DNA from: Gemmatimonadota bacterium
Lineage (GTDB): Bacteria; Latescibacterota; UBA2968; GCA-2709665
Assembly (NCBI GenBank): GCA_028874335.1
Contig: JAPPJY010000031.1
Location: forward strand, 33,945-86,884
Direction: 5' to 3'
DNA: 52,940 nt
Of this stretch, positions 44,013 to 52,940 are shown in pieces. The notes under the pieces are model-generated. The model ran no database searches. It saw nothing but the letters and a program-made list of their open reading frames with translations, and was not told where the DNA came from. Numbering within the stretch: the stretch's first letter is position 1; each line of letters starts with the position of its first letter. The translations under genes and the position numbers were made by a program.

Positions 44013-44222
44013 CTATACGAACATCAAGCGTTCGCCCTTGGGTTCCGGGATCGGGTCGCCAAACTCCCGGGCCGTTTCAAGCCACAAGTCCATGGCCTGA
44101 TTGATGTTCTTCAACGCCGCCTCTTGGGTATTACCGAGGGCCGTGCATCCGGGAATTTCGGGCATTTCGGCCACAAAGGCTCCATCTTCGTTACTCCAAT
44201 AATTGATCACGTACTTGTGCAT
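44013..44222 (-). CDS. HicB-like antitoxin, orphan
   Basis: A 69-residue protein with the HicB fold signature [49 protein letters not shown]. HicB normally neutralises the HicA mRNA interferase encoded next to it. No HicA-like frame is adjacent. It lies directly before hsdR (7-bp gap) and is probably co-transcribed with it. GGAG precedes the ATG. It may be cargo carried with the restriction genes, or an adapted accessory regulator. Confidence 0.8.
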   Translation of the reverse strand: MHKYVINYWSNEDGAFVAEMPEIPGCTALGNTQEAALKNINQAMDLWLETAREFGDPIPEPKGERLMFV

Positions 44223-44358
44223 TACTCGCTCCGTTCGAGAGCGATCTCATGCGGTGTGTAAACGCAAGAGCAAATGGCTAATCCCCTTGGATCGCCCCGG
44301 GCGCTTAGCTATGCACCAAAAGTAGCGAAAAGTAAAAAAAGCTCGTCGGAATTTGGGC

Positions 44359-44386
44359 TTGACAATGCGATTCATGTATGTTTAAT
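44359..44386 (+). promoter_or_regulatory. sigma70-like promoter for the small gene/retropepsin pair
   Basis: TTGACA (44359-44364), a 16-bp spacer, then TTTAAT (44381-44386), lying 50 bp before the start of the + strand pair. It is the only strand switch within the restriction locus. Confidence 0.5.
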
Positions 44387-44436
44387 TTTGTCGCAACCGT
44401 ATTGAATCAGGGGCTTTGCAACCTACGGGGGCTGTC

Positions 44437-44682
44437 ATGCGTGTTCCTTTGGCAAGTGAATTCGATTACTACATCAGCAATAGGGAAAAACTTTGCAAAG
44501 AACACGAGGGCGAGTATGTAGTAATTAAGGGCGGGGCTGTCCTGGATTTTTTCCCCGACCAGGCCACTGCCATACGGGAGACAATCCGTACACACGAACT
44601 GGGTACTTTCTTGGTCCAGAAGTGCGATCCGGATCCGCAAAGCACGATTGTAACATACCGCTCAAGGTACCGCTTTGAATAG
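44437..44682 (+). CDS. small protein preceding the retropepsin (DUF5678-like)
   Basis: An 81-residue soluble protein (MRVPLASEFDYYISNREKLCKEHEGEYVVIKGGAVLDFFPDQATAIRE...). The pattern of an N-terminal helix, then GEYVVIKGG...F..., resembles the DUF5678 group of small proteins, often found before retropepsin-like genes. The role is unknown. The stop overlaps the TTG start of the next gene by 8 bp, so the two are translationally coupled. A TTG 7 codons earlier is a less likely start. Confidence 0.65.
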   Translation: MRVPLASEFDYYISNREKLCKEHEGEYVVIKGGAVLDFFPDQATAIRETIRTHELGTFLVQKCDPDPQSTIVTYRSRYRFE

Positions 44683-45196
44683 TCATAGGGCTTTCATTAC
44701 CTTTTGTGGCGAGGCGCCTCAGCCTGTTCTGATAAACGCCGTAGAGGTCCGATCCACGCAAAATCAACGATGTGCCCGCGAATGTCGCGCCATTTGGGAT
44801 ACTGGCGCTATGTTAACATCGATAACAACAGAAGTCGTGGAAAAGTGCGAACTCAAACCGATCGGAGCCGTGGAAGTAACCGGTGTTCATGGAACGAAAA
44901 CCGTCAACACCTATGCCGTTGATATTTTGCTGCCGGACAAAGTTCGCGTTTCCTGTGAATCCGTCACGGAAGCGGCCGGCCTTGATGATGCTGATGTCCT
45001 GATCGGGATGGATATCATCGGTTTGGGTGACTTTGCGGTATCCAATGGCAACAACAGAACGACGTTTACATTTCGCATACCACCTTCACGTCGCATGATT
45101 TGTTTCATACCACCTGAGAAACGTCCCAAACCAAACGAACCATGCTTTTGCCAGAGCGGCAATAGATTCAAGCATTGTTGCGGACGCTGGTTGTAA
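44675..45196 (+). CDS. retropepsin-like aspartic protease with C-terminal SEC-C zinc motif
   Basis: A 173-residue protein. The middle has the retroviral-type aspartic protease features CRAIWDTGAMLTSITTEVVEKC (DTGA with catalytic Asp) and DVLIGMDIIGLGDFAV (flap/hydrophobic-hydrophobic-Gly region). The C-terminus PNEPCFCQSGNRFKHCCGRWL is a SEC-C motif (CxC...CC) that binds zinc and is known from SecA and other partners. Retropepsins work as dimers; the SEC-C tail could recruit the enzyme to a partner. The start is TTG overlapping the small gene. The pair lies on the + strand, opposite to all restriction genes around it, and may be an inserted unit. The 3' end faces the DUF4160/dockerin chimera. 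Confidence 0.8.
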   Translation: MNSHRAFITFCGEAPQPVLINAVEVRSTQNQRCARECRAIWDTGAMLTSITTEVVEKCELKPIGAVEVTGVHGTKTVNTYAVDILLPDKVRVSCESVTEAAGLDDADVLIGMDIIGLGDFAVSNGNNRTTFTFRIPPSRRMICFIPPEKRPKPNEPCFCQSGNRFKHCCGRWL

Positions 45197-45245
45197 CCCC
45201 TCCCGTCCATAGCTCCGTCGTATTTCCCGAAGGCCTCCTCAAGAA

Positions 45246-45549
45246 TTAGGCTCCGAAGTCTTCCGCAAGAATCAGCGAAATCAACCGTTACGTTCCCATC
45301 AAGGTCGTGCCTCGGATCGCAGTCACTGCGTCCGAGGTGGGCCGCGAACTGGGTGTAGTCGGTAAAGTTTGCGGTACCATCCCCATTGAAATCAACGGCG
45401 AGGGCGGGTAGCCGCCCGTCCACCACGCTGATGCCGTTTAACTCAATCACAGCTTCATGTTCGCCGTACAGCGCGTGAAAATGAGGCGGATTGTGGTCGC
45501 AGAAATGCAGGCGAATGCTGATGCCGTAGAATCTACAGAGTTCAGGCAT
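45246..45549 (-). pseudogene. DUF4160 N-terminus fused to a degraded dockerin tail
   Basis: The first ~51 codons (MPELCRFYGISIRLHFCDHNPPHFHALYGEHEAVIELNG...VVDGRLPALA) are a clear DUF4160 N-terminal half. The frame then continues without a break into VDFNGDGTANFTDYTQFAAHLGRSD...DLDGNVTVDFAD, a dockerin-type repeat like the ends of the two giant WD40 proteins. A frameshift follows, after which LAEDFGA-stop (TAA at 45246-45248) can be read in the other frame. Normal DUF4160 continues after RLP with a helix (LALVLEWA-like), absent here. It overlaps the DUF2442 gene end by 8 bp, the usual arrangement of that pair. Confidence 0.75.
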
Positions 45550-45832
45550 CGCGGCTCTGCACTGTCTGCTTCACGCCAGGCATCACTTCCTCAACGGATT
45601 TGCCCGTGAGTTGCATGTTGAGAGCGTCCGCGCAGAATTCGATGTCATCGTCCCATGCTATGGCTCTGTCGGAAGTTATATGCACCTCCTCAAGATATCC
45701 CGGCTCGTCCCAAATATTGAACACGCCTTTGACGGCCAGGTACGACAGGTCAATCTCCCCGTCGACGCCATCTGCATATCGAAGCCAGATGCGGTAGCCG
45801 GTTCGTGTATGCACTTCGGTTGGTCGAATCAC
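45542..45832 (-). CDS. DUF2442 protein, partner of DUF4160
   Basis: A 96-residue DUF2442 protein (VIRPTEVHTRTGYRIWLRYADGVDGEIDLSYLAVKGVFNIWDEPGYLEEV...IAWDDDIEFCADALNMQL). DUF4160-DUF2442 pairs are widespread small two-gene modules of toxin-antitoxin-like or unknown role. GTG at 45832 with GGAGG upstream is chosen; a longer frame to 45910 has no family similarity. The partner gene overlaps its end but is chimeric here, so the module is probably dead or altered. It sits between two hsdR 5' copies. Confidence 0.75.
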   Translation of the reverse strand: MIRPTEVHTRTGYRIWLRYADGVDGEIDLSYLAVKGVFNIWDEPGYLEEVHITSDRAIAWDDDIEFCADALNMQLTGKSVEEVMPGVKQTVQSRDA

Positions 45833-45927
45833 TGTACTGCCTCCGATACGCCTCGGTAGATCGATTTTCCTGTGTATTTCTGTGATAAAACGGCGAAGCC
45901 GGTCCGGCACGTCGACCGCAGTACAGA

Positions 45928-46113
45928 TTAGGTTGGGTCCAGCGCGGCGAGGGGGTCTCGAAGCCTACTGTCAAGCACGAACCCACCGCAGCCATCGCGC
46001 TAGGCGATCGGCATATCTGTAGGTATGTCTGGACTGCGCAGAACCTGCCAATCAAGACCCGAGAGCCACTCAAGGGCGGCTTGCTCAACATCGGCTTCGA
46101 GGAGGGTGATCAT
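45928..46113 (-). pseudogene. hsdR 5' fragment (scar A)
   Basis: Reads [41 protein letters not shown] and then, in the same frame, RDGCGGFVLDSRLRDPLAALDPT-stop. This matches residues 1-61 of the intact HsdR ([60 protein letters not shown]), split here for comparison. Two stops make it dead. The DNA is clearly diverged from the intact gene, so it is not a recent copy. It lies just downstream of the FRG-TPR gene. Confidence 0.88.
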
Positions 46114-46155
46114 GGTCTAACTAACTTGCTGTAGAATGGTTGACTAATCAGACCC

Positions 46156-47739
46156 TTAATCTCCCACTAACATGACGATAAACCCATTCTTGCCCCCAAA
46201 CCCCTTACCACCACCCATGTTCCAGCCGAAGTTTCCAGTATTCCCAACACGCCCTTGAAAAACAGGAATTTTGGTCTGAGAATTAGAAAGAGCATTCTGG
46301 ATTTCTAAACGATCAATTGAACCGTCGTGACACTTAATGAAGCGGCACGTATGTCCGTTTGTTCCTATCGCGCCTATTAAATCTTCTAACGTGCGTCGAT
46401 TTTGGCTGGGGCCCTGGACCGTCACATCATGTTGCTCTGCCAGCTTGTAACACTCAAGCGCTTCTTTGAAGTGTCCGATCATCACCAATGCGTTTCCCTT
46501 ATTGAAGAATATCCTTCCTGAGTTCATTTCGTCTGCTCGTAGTGACAGCGCCGTATCGTAGTCGTTGATGGCTTCGCCACTCTGGCCTAGGTCAAGGTAC
46601 AGGTTTCCACGGTTGAAAAACGCTACTTCCTTGTCAAGAGTAATGGCCGCAGTCAATTGGACAGCTTTACCGTAGTAACTCAATGCGGCACCGTATTCGG
46701 ACAATTCGGCCAACACGTTGCCACAATTGAAATACGCCATAAAAAGCATCAAGCTGCGTACTGGATTTTCCTTTGCAGTCTCAATACCGAACAAAACTCG
46801 GTCTCTGTGTGCGATCGCTTGTTCGTAGTCTTGCGCGGCTTCGCGAAAGAGCGTTGATGCAGACTTTGCATTCCCACGCAAAAAGTAGAATTCCCCAACG
46901 TTTGGAGCAAGGTCTATGCATCTATCATAGGATGCAATCGCCTGTACATAATTGCCTGCCTGATAGTGCTGGTTCCCTTGGACAAAATAGAATCTAGGAT
47001 TTTTTACTTGAACGGTGGAGGTCACTCCTTCCGAACCGGAAAACCCATAAATGTCGGGGAAGAGGGATGCCTGACTGAGATCGAGCAACTCCAATTCCTC
47101 AATTAGCAACGCCTTGTCGTCTTTTGTGACCTCTATTTCTTGAATAATATGGGTATCCGTTGGCACCAAAGGTCGCCCAATCACGAAAACGCCACGCTGT
47201 CTGAGTATCCGGGGGATCGCATCACCGCTCCACATCGGCTCCCAATAGAGCATGCTCGGCGCATTGTCCGAGCGGGTAAACACCGCTTCGATGGTCTGAA
47301 GGTCCGGATCGTTTGGCACCTTGGCAACTTGAATGGTGTCATTTGCGTTCAAGACAAATAGCTTCCCGTCAGATTCAGATTGAATGCAGGCAAACCAGAG
47401 AGCGGTCAAAGGACTCCACGTAAAGTCTAGCAATCCTGTAGCTGCACCGAAATGTTGAAGATTGGCGAGAAGCTGTAGATCTGTAACGCGGTGCCCGGTC
47501 TCGACTCCGAAACCGCGGGTGCGTGCGGGCTCTACGAGGGTGTCGCGGTGATAGTCGATGTAGATGTTGCTAAAATGGGGGTTGTTGCAAGCATCATCCC
47601 CTAAACTCTCAATTAGGCGACGAGTCGCTGCCGAACGTAGCGGCCACTCTGCATTTGCTTGGCCCCGGTACGCGTAGACACCCGGATTGGTAGTGGCTTG
47701 TCGTATCTCTTGCAGATACTTCTCAATTTCGGAAGCCAT
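46156..47739 (-). CDS. FRG-domain protein with tetratricopeptide repeats
   Basis: A 527-residue protein. The FRG domain is at about residues 5-240: YRGQANAEWPLRSAATRR near 24-41 and LLANLQHFGAATGLLDFTWSPLTALWFACI near 90-120, both hallmark motifs. TPR units follow from about 265 to 440 (YFVQGNQHYQAGNYVQAIASYDRCI, FYFLRGNAKSASTLFREAAQDYEQAI, FNRGNLYLDLGQSGEAINDYDTAL, FFNKGNALVMIGHFKEALECYKLA). The C-terminus (NFGWNMGGGKGFGGKNGF) is glycine-rich. FRG domains occur in many putative defence proteins; the biochemical activity is not settled. The gene lies between the two hsdR 5' scars as if inserted there. Confidence 0.82.
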   Translation of the reverse strand: MASEIEKYLQEIRQATTNPGVYAYRGQANAEWPLRSAATRRLIESLGDDACNNPHFSNIYIDYHRDTLVEPARTRGFGVETGHRVTDLQLLANLQHFGAATGLLDFTWSPLTALWFACIQSESDGKLFVLNANDTIQVAKVPNDPDLQTIEAVFTRSDNAPSMLYWEPMWSGDAIPRILRQRGVFVIGRPLVPTDTHIIQEIEVTKDDKALLIEELELLDLSQASLFPDIYGFSGSEGVTSTVQVKNPRFYFVQGNQHYQAGNYVQAIASYDRCIDLAPNVGEFYFLRGNAKSASTLFREAAQDYEQAIAHRDRVLFGIETAKENPVRSLMLFMAYFNCGNVLAELSEYGAALSYYGKAVQLTAAITLDKEVAFFNRGNLYLDLGQSGEAINDYDTALSLRADEMNSGRIFFNKGNALVMIGHFKEALECYKLAEQHDVTVQGPSQNRRTLEDLIGAIGTNGHTCRFIKCHDGSIDRLEIQNALSNSQTKIPVFQGRVGNTGNFGWNMGGGKGFGGKNGFIVMLVGD

Positions 47740-47745
47740 TGATCT

Positions 47746-47862
47746 TTACCTTGCAGAAATACTGATTGAGGGTTTTTGGATTTCCTTTCCACTCCAACCC
47801 TGCTCCGGGGGCAGCCACTCGAGAGCCGCCTGCTCAACGTCGGCTTCGCCGAGGGTGGTCAT
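47746..47862 (-). pseudogene. hsdR 5' fragment (scar B)
   Basis: Reads [23 protein letters not shown]... and stops after 38 codons. The first 17 codons match the start of the intact HsdR ([17 protein letters not shown]); after that the match is lost. Its ATG overlaps the TGA of the AAA ATPase gene (ATGA), the tight coupling expected of an original AAA-hsdR junction. It is therefore probably the ancestral hsdR start of this operon. Confidence 0.85.
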
Positions 47863-49727
47863 GATTCGGTTTGTGGCACCGCGCATTCTTGGTCTGACTC
47901 AGTCAAATCGACCAATTCCTCTATAAGTTCAAAAACAACTCGAAAGTGCTTAAAGTCTTCCGCCGTGCCATTATCACAGAGCCAATTGCAAAGGTTGGTT
48001 TTCTCGTCCTTGTTAATCGTCCATTGTTCCGGGATGGTCTCAGTCTCGCCTCGCTTGGTATTTGTATGTTTGCCAAGAACATCGATGAACGCAGCTTTGT
48101 AGGATCTCGCCCTTTCCAAGGTCGACCTTCCAAATAGGTTTTCTATCCCCTTCTTGATCGGATTCTCGTCGTGAATTGGTAGCAGCCGCCGAAAGAGCCT
48201 ACCCCTGTTGTCGCCGACCACATCCTGATTGTCACAGTCAAAAAGAAGTAGTGTATTCTGGGTGAAAACGTCAATGTGCTTTGATGTATCCCAGATCTTC
48301 CTCAGGTTGGGAGCTCCACGGCCGTCGCGAATCTCGATTCTTTCAAACAACCCGTCATGCCCGAGCAGTTGCGACGCCTTCTGTATGTACTCTAGATCGG
48401 TAGTTCCTTCCACAAACACAATGGGCATCTGCGCGCCCTCGATTGTCATCCGCATGTCATTCGAAAACGTTATGGTTTCAGTGAACGCTTGATATGCATC
48501 ACCGAATTCACTGAACTCTTCAGCACAAATTTGGTGCCCTTGAGGTAGTCGATACAGAGCAAACCCATCCTCACCGAATTCTCTTTGCATACCGAGAACA
48601 AAGAGAGGTGAGTGCGTCGTAACTACGTACTGTACGTTTGGAAACATCTTGATGAGCTCAGGGAGGACTTCGTGTTGGTGAACAGCGTGTAGATGCAGAT
48701 CTATTTCGTCTACGACCACGATGCCGCGTATGTCGACGGCTTTCGAAATGGGAGTACCGCATAGGTCAAAATCTCGAAGGATGGACAAGAAGAGATTGAG
48801 CAGGGTGGTTTCGCCACTAGACAACTGAAATATATTCGGGACCAATTGGCTCGAATTTGACCCCTCTCCCGACATAACGGATATTGCTCTATTGCTTCGT
48901 TTCCCGATTCCAAACCTGATATTGGGATCCCGCATAATTTTCCGAGTCATTTCAAGAACCGTTTCGTACGTCCTCGCTGCATCTCCTGAGTACCCGAAGA
49001 AAACCGGAAGCGGGATCGTGGCATTGCCATTGTCTACAGGGAGGTTCACGTGTCGAGTCTGGATTTCAAAGGCAGCCCTGTCATAGATCACGTTGAACAG
49101 CCAGTTCTGGTTTTCGTATAACGGCGAGGATGCAATGACTTTGCGATTAGTGTGTCCGGCGAGATGCCTTGCATCGACATATTGAGCCTGGGCTTTCAAA
49201 TTCCTTTCGTTCAACCACGCTGGTTCCTCAAAACGGTTGAATGGGAAATATAGGACACAGTTGCTTTCAAATATGTCCTTGATTTTCTTCGAATCGCTGA
49301 TGATGTTCGAATCGTAGTGGTCGCTCTTTGCGGGATCGATGTTCCCCCACAGGACCTCGGCCGCTGTCCCTGAAATTCCCGCTGGAACCTCAGAATACTC
49401 TTGTTTGTTACGCCACGTTCTTATTTCACTGAAAAACAGCGCACGGTCAAAGTCAACTCGGCCGAAATAGTATTCACTTCCGGTTCTAATGTACGAACCA
49501 CTTCGGAGTTTGTATGCTTTGCCCAGTTCAACTTCGGGGGTTTCCGAGAAAGCGAGACCCTTGGCCGCAAGTAGCCCGTTTACGATGTGTGATAGCAGGA
49601 TGCTCTTCCCAGAGCCGTTCTCGCCAACCACTACGACTGGCTTAGGGGTCTCGCCGTTGAATGGAAACTCGATATCGAGCTGTTCTATAGGCCCATAGTT
49701 CGTTAATTGTATTCGTTTCGTGTACAT
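47859..49727 (-). CDS. OLD-like AAA ATPase with C-terminal TOPRIM-like domain
   Basis: A 622-residue protein. Walker A VVVGENGSGKSILLS (GENGSGKS at 35-42), an ABC-type signature FQLSSGETTLLNLFLSIL, and Walker B GIVVVDEIDLHLH followed by VQYVVTTHSPLF (H-loop-like) define the SMC/OLD-type ATPase. The C-terminal part has PIVFVEGTTDLEYIQKA and LLLFDCDNQDV, the E and DxD elements of a TOPRIM nuclease. Such OLD-like proteins cut DNA and act against phage. It is encoded in the type I restriction operon between hsdS (4-bp gap) and a broken hsdR start (ATGA overlap). ATG at 49727 is favoured by GAGGA upstream; a frame 22 codons longer overlaps hsdS. Confidence 0.85.
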   Translation of the reverse strand: MYTKRIQLTNYGPIEQLDIEFPFNGETPKPVVVVGENGSGKSILLSHIVNGLLAAKGLAFSETPEVELGKAYKLRSGSYIRTGSEYYFGRVDFDRALFFSEIRTWRNKQEYSEVPAGISGTAAEVLWGNIDPAKSDHYDSNIISDSKKIKDIFESNCVLYFPFNRFEEPAWLNERNLKAQAQYVDARHLAGHTNRKVIASSPLYENQNWLFNVIYDRAAFEIQTRHVNLPVDNGNATIPLPVFFGYSGDAARTYETVLEMTRKIMRDPNIRFGIGKRSNRAISVMSGEGSNSSQLVPNIFQLSSGETTLLNLFLSILRDFDLCGTPISKAVDIRGIVVVDEIDLHLHAVHQHEVLPELIKMFPNVQYVVTTHSPLFVLGMQREFGEDGFALYRLPQGHQICAEEFSEFGDAYQAFTETITFSNDMRMTIEGAQMPIVFVEGTTDLEYIQKASQLLGHDGLFERIEIRDGRGAPNLRKIWDTSKHIDVFTQNTLLLFDCDNQDVVGDNRGRLFRRLLPIHDENPIKKGIENLFGRSTLERARSYKAAFIDVLGKHTNTKRGETETIPEQWTINKDEKTNLCNWLCDNGTAEDFKHFRVVFELIEELVDLTESDQECAVPQTES

Positions 49728-49731
49728 CGGT

Positions 49732-51096
49732 TCATCCTCGGTCAGATGGAACTGAAGTCTCGCCGCACACCAGTTGCGGCAACAGTGCGTCACGCTGCTC
49801 GGCCAAGTAGCGAGATTCTCTGCGAAGGTTCATACTCCGCTGGAGCAACTTGGACGCGGATGTTTCGAACGCCTCACTGGCTCGTCGATGTGGTATTACT
49901 GTTTCCAGCGAAAGTATGGCATCTGCGGGTGCTCTTTGGTGACTCTTAGATGTACCTGTTACGATGGACTCAAGCTGCCGACGGAAGAACGGCGAAAGAG
50001 AAAGACAGTACACATAGTTACATTGGAACGGTGGCTTCGCTTGAAGGACCAAGAATTCGGTTGAACAGATAGCTCTCTCGTCAGGTGCCACATTTGGCAA
50101 CCAGACTCGCTTAATCTCAGGGTTGAGCTTGGAAAGGAGAACGTCATCCTGAACTACTCGTGATTTTGTGCTCTTGATACTTTCGCCCAACTCTCGTTTC
50201 GGGTTTTGCCCTTCGTCGAAGGCTGGTATACTGAAATGACTAAAGACGGTTTTTGGAAATGAAGCTGGATTCACCTTGTCTCGATCTCGAGACACAATAT
50301 CGCTGAACCTTCCTACCTGCCATCCCTCCGGAATCTTCCCTAGCTCCGAGTCGACGAGCCGGTCGGGAAAGTGGTCCACAAGCCTGTCGTCCATCCTGTC
50401 GAGATACGCGCGAGCTCGCTCTACAGTCCAATCTCTCTCGCCAACGGGCGGAGTCCTGATCGCTGCCTTGGCGCGGACAGGGTCAAAATCCACAAACCAC
50501 GACTTGAACAGCGTCCGCGCCATCTCCTCCAGCGTCTCGTTCATTCGCCGATTCAACTCGATCCTGTCGTCCAGCGTGCCGAGGATGTGCGCGATGGCGC
50601 GCTGTTCAGATAATGGCGGCAGCGAGATTGCCAATGTCCGAAGATATGTGACCGGCTGGGCTATTGAGGGTACTCCTACCTGGGAAGTGTTTGCCAGTAA
50701 CTGGTGCTGTCCCTCTGGCGACTTGAAGTACCAAACTAAATACTCTGGGATTACCCTTTTGCGGTCGCACCGCATATAGAATTGACGTTGGGAAATTACA
50801 TAACGATCGAATGAAGAGTCTTTTGGAATGTATGCGACTTGCCCGATATTTCCCGCGTGGGTGAAGACAATGTCTCCTCGAGTGACGTTCGCGTTTGCGA
50901 GCCGTCCGGCATGTTCAAGGCTTATGAAATTGAAACCTGGACTGTCATCAACTTTGGCTCTATTAAGATGTTGGCCGCTGATTATAGGAACACCCTCGGA
51001 AACGAACGTTTCTACCTTTATTGACGACCCAAAAGGGCCCATCGCGACTTTTTCTGCGATTTCTTCGATGGTTGATGTTGTTTTAAAATTCTCCAC
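49732..51096 (-). CDS. hsdS: type I restriction-modification specificity subunit S
   Basis: A 454-residue HsdS, the DNA-recognition subunit shared by the methylase and restriction complexes. Two target-recognition regions are visible. The first ends in the conserved central helix block PPLSEQRAIAHILGTLDDRIELNRRMNETLEEMARTLFKSWFVDFDPVRAK. The second begins near LGKIPEGWQVGRFSDIV and ends with a second helix block (LLQRSMNLRRESRYLAEQRDALLPQLVCGE). GPFGSSIK near residue 20 is a typical start of the first recognition domain. It is 73 bp after hsdM and 4 bp before the OLD-like ATPase gene. The recognised DNA sequence cannot be predicted by eye. Confidence 0.92.
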   Translation of the reverse strand: MENFKTTSTIEEIAEKVAMGPFGSSIKVETFVSEGVPIISGQHLNRAKVDDSPGFNFISLEHAGRLANANVTRGDIVFTHAGNIGQVAYIPKDSSFDRYVISQRQFYMRCDRKRVIPEYLVWYFKSPEGQHQLLANTSQVGVPSIAQPVTYLRTLAISLPPLSEQRAIAHILGTLDDRIELNRRMNETLEEMARTLFKSWFVDFDPVRAKAAIRTPPVGERDWTVERARAYLDRMDDRLVDHFPDRLVDSELGKIPEGWQVGRFSDIVSRDRDKVNPASFPKTVFSHFSIPAFDEGQNPKRELGESIKSTKSRVVQDDVLLSKLNPEIKRVWLPNVAPDERAICSTEFLVLQAKPPFQCNYVYCLSLSPFFRRQLESIVTGTSKSHQRAPADAILSLETVIPHRRASEAFETSASKLLQRSMNLRRESRYLAEQRDALLPQLVCGETSVPSDRG

Positions 51097-51169
51097 AATA
51101 TAACCCTTTAATTTCCTAGAAGTTATTCTGTTTCTATTCGGGCAACGTCTGCCTTGTTCATTCTCCTCA

Positions 51170-52756
<1,587 letters not shown>

Positions 52757-52799
52757 TCTGTTCGGCCTCCGTGTATTCGCTCCAAAGCTGGCTTAATGT

Positions 52800-52830
52800 A
52801 CACCTTTAAAGTATACTACGTCGCAATTTT
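52800..52830 (-). promoter_or_regulatory. possible hsdM promoter
   Basis: On the - strand TATACT (reverse of 52811-52816) is a -10-like hexamer in an AT-rich stretch about 55 bp before the hsdM start codon. A convincing -35 is not seen (TTTACG at a short spacing is the best). Weak call. Confidence 0.3.
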
Positions 52831-52855
52831 CGTAAACCCAAAAATCGACAAAAGT

Positions 52856-52940
52856 ATGAAATTTGGACACCAGGGGGCAGAGGAATTAGCCAATAAAATT
52901 GAGCAGGTGCATTTTGCGCCGGAACAAACGAATGCACCAG
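52856..52940 (+). CDS. possible start of a divergent gene, cut by window end
   Basis: An ATG followed by 27 open codons to the window edge (MKFGHQGAEELANKIEQVHF...). The composition is protein-like, but there is no clear ribosome-binding site and the reading is too short to judge. It would be divergent from hsdM. Confidence 0.25.
   Translation, partial: MKFGHQGAEELANKIEQVHFAPEQTNAP

Overview
The window (about 53 kb, GC-rich, densely coding) looks like chromosome from an uncultured, sponge- or marine-type bacterium of the Poribacteria / Latescibacterota kind. That placement is inference: it rests on very large secreted WD40/Ig-like proteins ending in dockerin-type calcium repeats of the form FNGDG..., on two phytanoyl-CoA dioxygenase-like genes, a sugar-phosphate isomerase-like TIM barrel gene, a TAXI-type TRAP transporter, and on many short palindromic intergenic repeats. 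No rRNA, tRNA, CRISPR array or transposase gene was recognised.

Layout. 1-11.2 kb (+ strand): a truncated four-helix-bundle protein, a GT4 glycosyltransferase, a half-size EamA-like membrane protein, a hot-dog thioesterase, a LolD-like ABC ATPase overlapping a 1105-aa FtsX-like permease, a PQQ-like propeller protein, and a TAXI solute-binding protein followed by a fused TRAP permease. 11.2-12.7 kb: repeats around an orphan RHH/UPF0175 antitoxin-like gene. 12.7-16.7 kb (- strand): lactonase-like propeller, CoA-transferase III and acyl-CoA carboxyltransferase in one likely operon. 17.0-19.6 kb (+): PhyH dioxygenase, TIM-barrel isomerase and HAD dehalogenase.

19.7-31.7 kb is a tandem segmental duplication. 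Each unit has a similar leader, a giant secreted metzincin-like protease (HExxHxxGxxHD) fused to WD40 propellers, Ig-like and dockerin domains, and then a convergent phytanoyl-CoA dioxygenase gene. The dioxygenase is complete in unit 2 but only a 3' remnant in unit 1. A GT-C-like membrane protein follows at 32.5-34.1 kb.

34.5-52.8 kb is a defence island, mostly on the - strand. In transcription order it runs hsdM, hsdS, an OLD-like AAA/TOPRIM ATPase, an FRG-TPR protein, DUF2442, a DUF4160/dockerin chimera, an opposite-strand SEC-C retropepsin pair, an orphan HicB, then full-length hsdR. Between hsdS and hsdR there are two additional broken copies of the hsdR 5' end, each beside a cargo gene. 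They look like scars of repeated cargo loading or hsdR replacement at the hsdR start. Downstream are a UDG-fold-like protein, two copies of an unnamed small-protein plus PD-(D/E)XK nuclease cassette (one apparently with a swapped nuclease), a protein with a HEPN-type RxxxxH motif, and a frameshifted minimal nucleotidyltransferase.

The scars, the duplicated cassette, and the duplicated protease-propeller genes are the most interesting parts of the window. All family assignments come from reading motifs by eye; no search was run.
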